Source of the DNA: JAXDBV01 sp034678415 | GTDB taxonomy: Bacteria > Bacteroidota > Bacteroidia > Bacteroidales > VadinHA17 | DNA: 12,327 nucleotides | Direction: 5' to 3' | Assembly (NCBI GenBank): GCA_034678415.1 | Contig: JAXDBV010000221.1 | Span: 1 to 12,327 of the forward strand | Shown: positions 6,279-12,327 of the stretch, piece after piece | How positions within the stretch are numbered: position 1 is the stretch's first letter | How the letters are laid out: every line of letters starts with the position of its first letter | The notes under the pieces: generated by a model | Database searches by the model: none | Told to the model about the DNA's origin: nothing | The model's input: the letters and a program-made list of their open reading frames with translations, nothing else | Program-made: the position numbers and the translations under genes

Positions 6279-6791
6279 ATGGATCCGAAAGTAAGTATTA
6301 TCATGGGCAGTGTGTCTGACCTGCCGGTGATGGAAGCAGCGGCGAAGGTGCTGGATGAGTTTGAGATTCCCTTTGAGATGCAAGTATTATCGGCCCATCG
6401 TACTCCCGGTCATACTGCCGAGTATGCCAGGGGAGCCGCTAACCGCGGTATCCGCGTGATCATTGCCGGAGCCGGTGGTGCCGCTCATCTACCCGGCGTC
6501 ATTGCCGCCTGCACACCCCTGCCCGTGATCGGTGTTCCCGTCAAGGCTAGCATATCCATCGACGGATGGGATTCCATCCTTTCCATCCTTCAGATGCCGC
6601 CGGGCATACCGGTTGCCACGGTAGGGCTTGACGGGGCAAGGAACGCAGGTATACTGGCAGCACAGATCCTTGCTGCCGGCGATGATACTGTCATGAAAAG
6701 AATCATTGCATACAAGCAGGCGCTGGGTGAGAATGCCCTTAAAGCCGGTGAGGAACTGAAAAAACTGAATTACCCGCATAAAACAAACTGA
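6279..6791 (+). CDS. purE: N5-carboxyaminoimidazole ribonucleotide mutase
   Basis: PurE rearranges N5-CAIR to CAIR in de novo purine synthesis, working after PurK, which is not in the window. Numbering from the ATG at 6279 (170 aa), the sequence shows the class I pattern: GSVSDLPVM at 10-18, SAHRTP at 38-43 (His40), AGAGGAAHLPGV at 63-74 (His70) and MPPGIPVATV at 106-115. The start at 6279 gives MDPKVSIIMGS, which matches the usual N-terminus; an ATG at 6267 and a TTG at 6264 are in the same frame and cannot be excluded. It reads away from hpt and is followed after 4 bases by the ATG of an outer-membrane protein gene, so the downstream genes are probably on the same mRNA. Confidence 0.95.
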   Translation: MDPKVSIIMGSVSDLPVMEAAAKVLDEFEIPFEMQVLSAHRTPGHTAEYARGAANRGIRVIIAGAGGAAHLPGVIAACTPLPVIGVPVKASISIDGWDSILSILQMPPGIPVATVGLDGARNAGILAAQILAAGDDTVMKRIIAYKQALGENALKAGEELKKLNYPHKTN

Positions 6792-6795
6792 CGGT

Positions 6796-7659
6796 ATGCT
6801 TCATCCGCCCGGCACAATATACCGGAATGCCAGACGGAGCTGCCAACATGCGATGGTCGCATGGGTATTATACTCGGTAATCCCTGCCCCGATCGCTTGC
6901 GGTTCGCATGACCATTATTCTCTCGGATCACGGCAGGCCGGTATGGCAAATGTCGCAGTGATGTTTCACGACCTCTGGTCGGTGCATCATAACCAGGCAG
7001 GCCTGGCCTTCCTCGATAAACCGACACTGGGATTTCATCATGAAAACAAGTTCATCGTTCCTCAATACGCACTGGAAGCCATCGCGTTTGCCCTTCCCAC
7101 ACGGCATGGCACCTTAGCCATCAATATCAATTATTTCGGCTATTCCCAGTACAACGAGACAAAGGCAGGCCTTGCCTTCGGAAAGCTACTGGGAGCACGG
7201 GTGGCGGCCGGCGTTCAGGTGGATTACCTGAATACATATATCGGTGAGGAATACGGGAACCAGGGTACCGTCACCTGTGAAGCAGGACTGATAGTTACAC
7301 CTGTTGAGCATCTTTTCATCGGCGCTCATGTGTTCAATCCCGTGAGGGCACACCTGAAAGCCTATCCCGATGAGCCTATACCGGTGATCCTCCGGCTGGG
7401 CATGGGTTACCTGATCAGGGAACGGATCTATCTGGGGGCGGAAGCCGAGAAAAAGCTGAGCCATCATCCCAACTACAGGGCGGGTCTTGAATTCCGTTTT
7501 ATGCAGAACCTGTATTTCCGGTCAGGAATATCCACGTCTCCATCTACCCAGGCATTTGGACTGGGGTATTCACTGAAAGGCATCCGTGGCGATGTGGCAT
7601 TCACCCACCACCCTGTGCTCGGCTTTACACCGCACTTTTCCATCCTGATTGCATTCTGA
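6796..7659 (+). CDS. PorV/PorQ-like outer-membrane beta-barrel protein
   Basis: A 287-aa exported protein. The N-terminus has basic residues at 10-14 and a hydrophobic stretch at about 20-34, which reads as a signal peptide; the cysteine at 35 is not preceded by a proper lipobox. GSRQAGMANVAV...WSVHHNQAGLAFL (44-73) is the pattern at the start of PorV/PorQ/FadL-like barrels (Gly-x-Arg-x-Ala-Gly, then a Trp-x-Val...Asn-x-Ala-Gly-Leu turn). The rest alternates polar and hydrophobic residues in short strands and ends in Phe (HFSILIAF), as in proteins assembled by the BAM complex. PorV and PorQ serve the type IX secretion system, but this resemblance is to the fold and does not show a T9SS role. 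It starts 4 bases after purE and precedes the helix-hairpin-helix protein by 25 bases, so the last two are likely functional partners. An internal ATG at 6853 is a possible alternative start. Confidence 0.8.
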   Translation: MLHPPGTIYRNARRSCQHAMVAWVLYSVIPAPIACGSHDHYSLGSRQAGMANVAVMFHDLWSVHHNQAGLAFLDKPTLGFHHENKFIVPQYALEAIAFALPTRHGTLAININYFGYSQYNETKAGLAFGKLLGARVAAGVQVDYLNTYIGEEYGNQGTVTCEAGLIVTPVEHLFIGAHVFNPVRAHLKAYPDEPIPVILRLGMGYLIRERIYLGAEAEKKLSHHPNYRAGLEFRFMQNLYFRSGISTSPSTQAFGLGYSLKGIRGDVAFTHHPVLGFTPHFSILIAF

Positions 7660-7684
7660 CGAAACCATGAATTGAACCGATATA

Positions 7685-9727
7685 ATGAAAAGGCATTGTA
7701 TCGTTCTTTGCTGGCTGATGATCTTCCCTTGCCAAGCATTTGCCCAGGCGGAAGCTGAGATCATTGACGATCTCCTGGAAGAACTGGCGGCCGAAGGAGC
7801 GGAAGAAGATGATTTCTATTCCCTGGTGGAAGACATGGCATCCTTTCTTGAATATCCGTTGAACATCAATACAGCCGGCTCTGAAAGCCTTGAGAGGTTG
7901 CATCTCCTCACCGCTTTCCAGATACAAAGCCTGATAAAGTACCGGGATGAGAACGGTCCTCTCGCCTCAGTGTATGAGCTTCCATACATTTATGGATTCG
8001 ACAGGGAGCTGACCGAAAAGATCATGCCATTCATCTGCCTTCACGATGAAACATCGAAAAAGGAACCGAAGAAGAGGATTGCCGATCATACGGGCGGATC
8101 GTTCCTGGTACGGGCGGGGCGTACCCTTGAAACAAGAAAGGGATACTTGAGCGATTCCTCGGCCACGGATCCTGCTGCGGCTTTCCTGGGCGATCCATGG
8201 AAGCTGATGGCCCGTTTCACGATCCGCCACGGTGAGAAGCTTTCGTTCGGGTTCACAGGAGAAAAAGATGCGGGAGAACCGTTCATGTCTAAACCAAACA
8301 CCTCCGGGTTTGATTTTTATTCAGGGTACATGGAACTGCGCACGAACAGGCTCGTGAAATATGTGGTGGCGGGTGACTACCATGCAAGGTTCGGACAGGG
8401 GCTGGCCTGCTGGTCAGGATTCGGATTCAGGAAAAGCCCGCTGGTACTGAACACCCGGAAGAGGGGCGGCGGATTAACCAGGTATGAATCGACCGACGAA
8501 AACGCCTTCCTGAGGGGCGCAGGTATGATGCTGGCACACAACAACCTGGAGCTTATTCCCTTTATCTCCTACAAACATCTGGATGCCTCTGTCGATGAGG
8601 CTACCGGGAATATCCGGTCGTTCATAACCACGGGACTGCATACCACCCCATCTGAATTCATGAAGAAGGATGCCGTGCGGGAGATCATGACCGGCGGTCA
8701 TCTCTCATGGAAGCCGGGCACGCTGGAGCTGGGAATTACCGCCCTTCATCAACACTTTGACAGGGCTGTGGTGAAAGGTACTGAACCTTATCAATTCTTC
8801 ACTCCGCATGGATGCACTCATGTGGTGGCAGCCATGGACTACCTGTACCGGCAGGGAAAGATACTCCTGTTTGGCGAGGCAGCAGTATGCAACAACCCGG
8901 GGACTGCCATTCTCCAGGGTGTCGAATGGATGATGTCGGAACAGGTGATATTTACAGCGCTGTACCGCAACTTCAGCAGGGGCTACCACGCCTTATACAG
9001 CCGGGCATTTTGTGAAAACACCAGGACAGGCAATGAGCAGGGCCTGTACATGGCAGCCGTTGTCAAACCGGCAATACACTGGACCATCACCGCTTACCAC
9101 GACGCCTACAGGTTCCCCTGGCTGAAGTATGGGGTGGACCGCCCCTCCGGCGGACAGGAATCGTTCCTTGGTGTTTCTTTCAAGCTCCCCGAAGACCTTG
9201 CACTGGCTGTGCAGGTCCGCAGGGAAGAGAAAGACAGGAACCTGGTATCGCCGGGGGAAACGATGGATGTGACGGGAACCTCTGACCGAAGGAGTCTTCG
9301 CTGCCAGGCTGATTACCGGGGCAGCCCCTCCCTGCTGTTCAGGACAAGACTCGAAGGCTCGGTATACCACATGGAGGGAGAACGCAAAGAAACAGGATTC
9401 CTTGCCTTTCAGGAGATCTCATACCAGCCGGCGGGATTCCCTCTGCAGGGTTCATTGAGATTTTCACTGTTTGACACAGACGGATATGAATCAAGGATTT
9501 ATGCCTTTGAGAGAGATATCCCGGGTTCATTTTCCGTGCCGGGCTTCCAGGGAAAAGGTATCCGGAACTACTTGTACCTGAAATATTCCCCTGGAAAACA
9601 TCTGCAGTGCTGGTTGCGTTTGTCGCAAACCTGTTACCCCGGTGAAACATCCATCGGAACGGGCCTGAACGAGATAAAAGGCGCCACTCTGTCCGACATC
9701 AAATTACAGTTGAGATATTCCTTCTGA
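7685..9727 (+). CDS. Secreted helix-hairpin-helix protein with predicted outer-membrane barrel
   Basis: A 680-aa protein with a clear signal peptide (MKRHCIVLCWLMIFPCQAFA, cleavage after residue 20 or 22). An acidic helical segment (about 24-55) is followed by a ComEA-like helix-hairpin-helix region at about 57-118, with LNINTAGSESLERLHLL then IKYRDENGPLASVYEL. From about 135 to the end the sequence looks like many antiparallel strands and closes with LQLRYSF, a typical C-terminal barrel signal. A conserved-looking block GDYHARFGQGL (230-240) and RGAGM (277-281) occur in similar Bacteroidota proteins that I recall as annotated only by the helix-hairpin-helix domain. This domain usually binds DNA without sequence preference, which is unusual on an exported protein except in DNA uptake. 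Function is unknown; a role at the outer membrane with the preceding PorV-like protein is inferred from adjacency. Confidence 0.85.
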   Translation: MKRHCIVLCWLMIFPCQAFAQAEAEIIDDLLEELAAEGAEEDDFYSLVEDMASFLEYPLNINTAGSESLERLHLLTAFQIQSLIKYRDENGPLASVYELPYIYGFDRELTEKIMPFICLHDETSKKEPKKRIADHTGGSFLVRAGRTLETRKGYLSDSSATDPAAAFLGDPWKLMARFTIRHGEKLSFGFTGEKDAGEPFMSKPNTSGFDFYSGYMELRTNRLVKYVVAGDYHARFGQGLACWSGFGFRKSPLVLNTRKRGGGLTRYESTDENAFLRGAGMMLAHNNLELIPFISYKHLDASVDEATGNIRSFITTGLHTTPSEFMKKDAVREIMTGGHLSWKPGTLELGITALHQHFDRAVVKGTEPYQFFTPHGCTHVVAAMDYLYRQGKILLFGEAAVCNNPGTAILQGVEWMMSEQVIFTALYRNFSRGYHALYSRAFCENTRTGNEQGLYMAAVVKPAIHWTITAYHDAYRFPWLKYGVDRPSGGQESFLGVSFKLPEDLALAVQVRREEKDRNLVSPGETMDVTGTSDRRSLRCQADYRGSPSLLFRTRLEGSVYHMEGERKETGFLAFQEISYQPAGFPLQGSLRFSLFDTDGYESRIYAFERDIPGSFSVPGFQGKGIRNYLYLKYSPGKHLQCWLRLSQTCYPGETSIGTGLNEIKGATLSDIKLQLRYSF

Positions 9728-9767
9728 CAGGTTTTTCGAACTATCCCTCTGGCTGTGCACACCTGTC
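9726..9767. repeat. 7-bp inverted repeat after the helix-hairpin-helix gene
   Basis: GACAGGT at 9726-9732 (overlapping the stop codon) and ACCTGTC at 9761-9767 are exact reverse complements separated by 28 bases, which include the start of a TGTGCACA palindrome (9754-9761). There is no strong T-run after it. It may be a weak transcript-end hairpin or chance. Confidence 0.25.
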
Positions 9768-9773
9768 TGTTAA

Positions 9774-9781
9774 TAGTTTTG
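9774..9781 (+). promoter_or_regulatory. Candidate -7 box ahead of corA
   Basis: TAGTTTTG fits TAnnTTTG exactly and lies 65 bases before the corA ATG in the 119-base gap after the helix-hairpin-helix gene. A -33 TTG box at the right distance is not visible, so confidence is modest. Confidence 0.35.
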
Positions 9782-9846
9782 CCATCTGACGCAGGCAATT
9801 TAACTTCAGAATTCTTAACATTGTAAATCTATCCATCCTTTAAACC

Positions 9847-10914
9847 ATGGAAGAATTCGGCAGTCAATACAAGAAAAAGCTTGGCCAGCCACCGGGAACA
9901 CTGATCTATACCGGTAAACTGGAAGCCCCATCACAGGTCAACATTGAGTATATCAGGTACAATGCAACGGAACTGAAAAAGACAGACAGCCAGGATATCG
10001 ATGCCCTCCTGTCGGAGATACGAACCGGTTATGTCAACTGGATCAACATACCAAAGCTGGGGAATATCGGTATTATTGAGAAAGCAGGAAAATACTTCGG
10101 GTTTCATCCCTTGTTGCTGGAAGATATTCTCAACACGGAGCATTTACCCAAGTGGGAGAATTTCACGGAACATATTTTTGTGACAATGAAATTTCTTACC
10201 ATGGGGAAAAACGATGAGCTGATAAAGAAGGAACCTCTCCGATTCATCCTTGGCCCCAATTATGTACTGTCGTTGCACGACAGTGAAGAATATCCTTTTC
10301 AGCAAATGAGGGAAAGGCTGGCCGGCAAGTATTTAAAGCTAAGGGAGAGAGGCAATGACTACCTGTTTTACAGTCTCATCGATCAGACAGTGGATCAATA
10401 TTACCAGGTGATGTCATACCTTGAGGAATATACCGAGAACCTGGAGGATGCCCTGCTCGAGAACAAACCCGACTTTGATATGGGTGATATCATGAGACTG
10501 AGGAACGAGATCTTCAGCTTCAAGCGATATGTTTTTGCCCTGTATGAAGAAATAAGAAAAATATCGCGGGAAAATACTCCTCTGATCAGCAAGCGTGTAC
10601 TGCCATTTTTTAACGATCTGATAGATCATTTAAAGCAGATCAACGACTCCCTGGAGGGATATCGGGAGATAGTCATCGGCCTGATGGAACTGTACCATGC
10701 CAACACTTCTTCAAAGATCAATAATGTAATGAAGAACCTCACCGTGATCGCTACCATCTTCATTCCCCTCACCTTTATCGTAGGCATTTATGGTATGAAC
10801 TTCCGCTATATGCCTGAGCTCAACATGAAATGGACATACCCTGTCCTTCTTGTTCTCATGCTGATCCTGGGTGTTACCATGTATTACAGGATGAAGGTGA
10901 AGAAATGGTTTTAG
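9847..10914 (+). CDS. corA: CorA-family magnesium/cobalt transport protein
   Basis: A 355-aa member of the 2-TM-GxN family, which forms pentameric channels for Mg2+ (and Co2+ or Ni2+) in the inner membrane. Residues 1-290 are the soluble cytoplasmic funnel, with long helices at about 180-290. TM1 is about 298-315 and ends in the signature Gly316-Met317-Asn318, followed by MPEL at 322-325, the usual loop in CorA proteins. TM2 is about 331-347, and the tail is basic (MKVKKWF), as expected for the cytoplasmic C-terminus. It is preceded by a 119-base gap with a -7-like box, so it is likely its own transcript. It meets recJ tail to tail with only three bases between. Some family members export zinc or other metals; GMN with MPEL favours magnesium. 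Confidence 0.94.
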   Translation: MEEFGSQYKKKLGQPPGTLIYTGKLEAPSQVNIEYIRYNATELKKTDSQDIDALLSEIRTGYVNWINIPKLGNIGIIEKAGKYFGFHPLLLEDILNTEHLPKWENFTEHIFVTMKFLTMGKNDELIKKEPLRFILGPNYVLSLHDSEEYPFQQMRERLAGKYLKLRERGNDYLFYSLIDQTVDQYYQVMSYLEEYTENLEDALLENKPDFDMGDIMRLRNEIFSFKRYVFALYEEIRKISRENTPLISKRVLPFFNDLIDHLKQINDSLEGYREIVIGLMELYHANTSSKINNVMKNLTVIATIFIPLTFIVGIYGMNFRYMPELNMKWTYPVLLVLMLILGVTMYYRMKVKKWF

Positions 10915-10917
10915 GGC

Positions 10918-12327
10918 TCAACCGTTGCTCTTATCCGACGGTTTGATATCCTTCACAACCAGTTGCAGGTTTGTTTCTCCCCTGAAGTCATTCAGTTCGA
11001 GGGTGTAGCATACATCGAAGGGTTGCTGTTTTTTAATGATTTCGAAGAGCTGCGACTGCTGGAAGGCGATGGCGGGGAACACCACAGAATCATCTTTTTC
11101 CTGGTACAGGTCGAGTTTCAGGTGTTCACCTGTTGAGCCCACGATCCGTCCTTGTCCACGGTCTCTCACCCTACGGGTCACGAATACCGGAGCCATATTT
11201 TCAGGGCCGAAGGGTTTGAATTTATCAATGTCTTTGAAGAAATCATGATCGATCAGTTTAAAATCGATCTGGCTGTCAATATCGATTTGGGGCATCATCT
11301 GTTCGGCAGTGATGGTTTCGTTCACGAAGTGATCAAACCGTTCCCTGAATAATTCAAGGTTTTCGAGCCTGAGTGTGAGACCTGCTGCGTACATATGTCC
11401 TCCGAAATTTTCGAGCAGGTCGCTGCAGGCATCAATGGCCTTATACAGGTCGAAGCCGGTGACCGAACGGGCAGAACCGGTGGCCAGGCCGTTCGACTCG
11501 GTGAGGATAACGGTGGGCCGGTAGTAGGTCTCGATCAACCGTGAGGCAACGATACCAACCACACCCTTGTGCCACGACGGATTAAAAAGCACCGTTGACC
11601 GTGCATTCCTCATCCTGCCGTCCGACTGGATCATCTGCAGGGCTTCCTGTGTGATCACCCTGTCAATGTTCTTACGTGTATTATTAAAGGTATTGATCTT
11701 ACTACTGATCTCAGAAGCGGCACGTTCATTCGTAGCGATAAGCAGTTCCACCGCTTTAAGCCCTGACTCAATCCTGCCGGCAGCATTGATTCTCGGACCG
11801 ATCTTGAATACCACATCATCAATCTCGATTTCTTTTTTATCGATACCGGCTGTCCGGATAATCGATTTCAGTCCCAGCCGAGGATTCTCGTTCAGCTGCT
11901 TAAGTCCATAATAGGCCAGTATCCTATTTTCATCCACCAGAGGAACGATATCCGAGGCCACGCTCACGGATACAAGGTCGAGGTATGGAATGAGCTCTTC
12001 AAAAGGTATTTTATTGATCCGAGAGAAGGCCTGCATCAGTTTGAATCCCACGCCGCATCCTGACAGCTCACTGAAGGGATAATGGCAGTCGGGTTGCTGG
12101 GGATCGAGCAGGGCCAGGGCTTTGGGTAATTTTTCCCCTGGCCGGTGATGATCACAGATGATAAAGTCAATCCTTTTCCCCCGTGCATACTCCATTTTCT
12201 CGACGGCCTTGATCCCGCAATCAAGGGCAATAACAAGGGAATAGTTATTGCTTGAAGCATAATCAATGCCTTTATAGGAAATACCGTACCCCTCGGAATA
12301 GCGGTCTGGGATATAATAGCCCATGTT
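10918..12327 (-). CDS. recJ: Single-stranded-DNA-specific exonuclease RecJ, 5' end missing
   Basis: RecJ degrades single-stranded DNA 5' to 3' in RecFOR recombination and mismatch and base-excision repair. The frame runs off the right edge: the codon before the first Met in the window is Asn, and Met-Gly-Tyr-Tyr-Ile-Pro-Asp-Arg is internal sequence of the family, so about 100 N-terminal residues, including the DYDxDG motif, lie outside. Numbering from that Met, LDCGI (Asp35) and DHHRPGEKLP (58-67) are DHH phosphoesterase metal ligands, DLVSVSVASDIVPL follows at 116-129, and GPRINAAGRI is at 176-185. WHKGVVGIVASRL (251-263), GSARSV (283-288) and FGGHMYAAG (307-315) mark the DHHA1 domain. FKPFGPENMAPVF begins the C-terminal OB-fold. 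The C-terminus, ending at a TGA, is intact, and the length agrees with a protein of about 570 aa. Confidence 0.95.
   Translation of the reverse strand, partial: NMGYYIPDRYSEGYGISYKGIDYASSNNYSLVIALDCGIKAVEKMEYARGKRIDFIICDHHRPGEKLPKALALLDPQQPDCHYPFSELSGCGVGFKLMQAFSRINKIPFEELIPYLDLVSVSVASDIVPLVDENRILAYYGLKQLNENPRLGLKSIIRTAGIDKKEIEIDDVVFKIGPRINAAGRIESGLKAVELLIATNERAASEISSKINTFNNTRKNIDRVITQEALQMIQSDGRMRNARSTVLFNPSWHKGVVGIVASRLIETYYRPTVILTESNGLATGSARSVTGFDLYKAIDACSDLLENFGGHMYAAGLTLRLENLELFRERFDHFVNETITAEQMMPQIDIDSQIDFKLIDHDFFKDIDKFKPFGPENMAPVFVTRRVRDRGQGRIVGSTGEHLKLDLYQEKDDSVVFPAIAFQQSQLFEIIKKQQPFDVCYTLELNDFRGETNLQLVVKDIKPSDKSNG

Noticed and set aside
6895..6906. Lipoprotein cysteine at residue 35 of the barrel protein
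   Set aside because: The residues before the cysteine (Pro-Ile-Ala) do not form a standard lipobox, and a barrel ending in Phe fits signal peptidase I export better.
6796..7659. Calling the barrel protein PorV or PorQ of the type IX secretion system
   Set aside because: Only the N-terminal fold pattern is shared and no T9SS genes or C-terminal sorting domains are in the window, so only a family-level resemblance is claimed.
9726..9790. Strong intrinsic terminator after the helix-hairpin-helix gene
   Set aside because: The 7-bp dyad has a 28-base loop and no proper T-run, so it is listed only as a weak repeat.
1..12327. Mobile element, CRISPR array, tRNA or phage genes
   Set aside because: No direct-repeat array, transposase or integrase motif, or cloverleaf-like sequence was found; the gene content is ordinary chromosomal housekeeping plus two envelope genes.

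Overview
The window looks like a chromosomal core segment from a member of the Bacteroidota. Three things point there: candidate -7 boxes of the TAnnTTTG type, Obg, RecJ, ParE and PurE sequences of Bacteroidota type (for example SKSD in place of NKxD in Obg), and the gene order hpt-adk-obg. I see no tRNA, rRNA, CRISPR array, insertion sequence or phage gene. TGA, TAG and TAA are all used as stops.

Left part, 1-6210, is all on the minus strand. In transcription order it holds hpt, adk, obg and a PAP2-family phosphatase (obg and the phosphatase overlap by 4 nt). After these come a lipoate-protein ligase (lplA), a PlsC-type acyltransferase, an unrecognised methyltransferase-like protein, and finally the N-terminal part of DNA topoisomerase IV subunit B (parE). 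The ParE reading frame meets an in-frame TGA at 9-7, inside its ATPase domain, only six bases before the window edge. The gap at 487-769 carries a ParE promoter-like box and a 13-bp A+T-rich inverted repeat.

Middle part, 6211-9727: purE diverges from hpt across a short A+T-rich spacer with nested symmetry (a perfect CAAATATTTG flanked by CGAAAATA and TATTTTCG). Four bases after purE begins a 287-aa PorV/PorQ-like outer-membrane barrel protein. It is followed 25 nt later by a 680-aa secreted protein with a ComEA-like helix-hairpin-helix segment in front of a long predicted beta-barrel. These two envelope proteins are the best candidate here for a poorly described system.

Right part, 9728-12327: a CorA-type divalent cation channel on the plus strand meets recJ (minus strand, 5' end off the right edge) tail to tail with three bases between the stop codons.

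Functionally, hpt and purE are purine salvage and de novo synthesis genes facing each other, adk balances adenylates, Obg monitors GTP/ppGpp and ribosome assembly, and PAP2 and PlsC act on membrane lipids. ParE and RecJ belong to DNA topology and repair. All function calls rest on reading motifs by eye; no database search was run.
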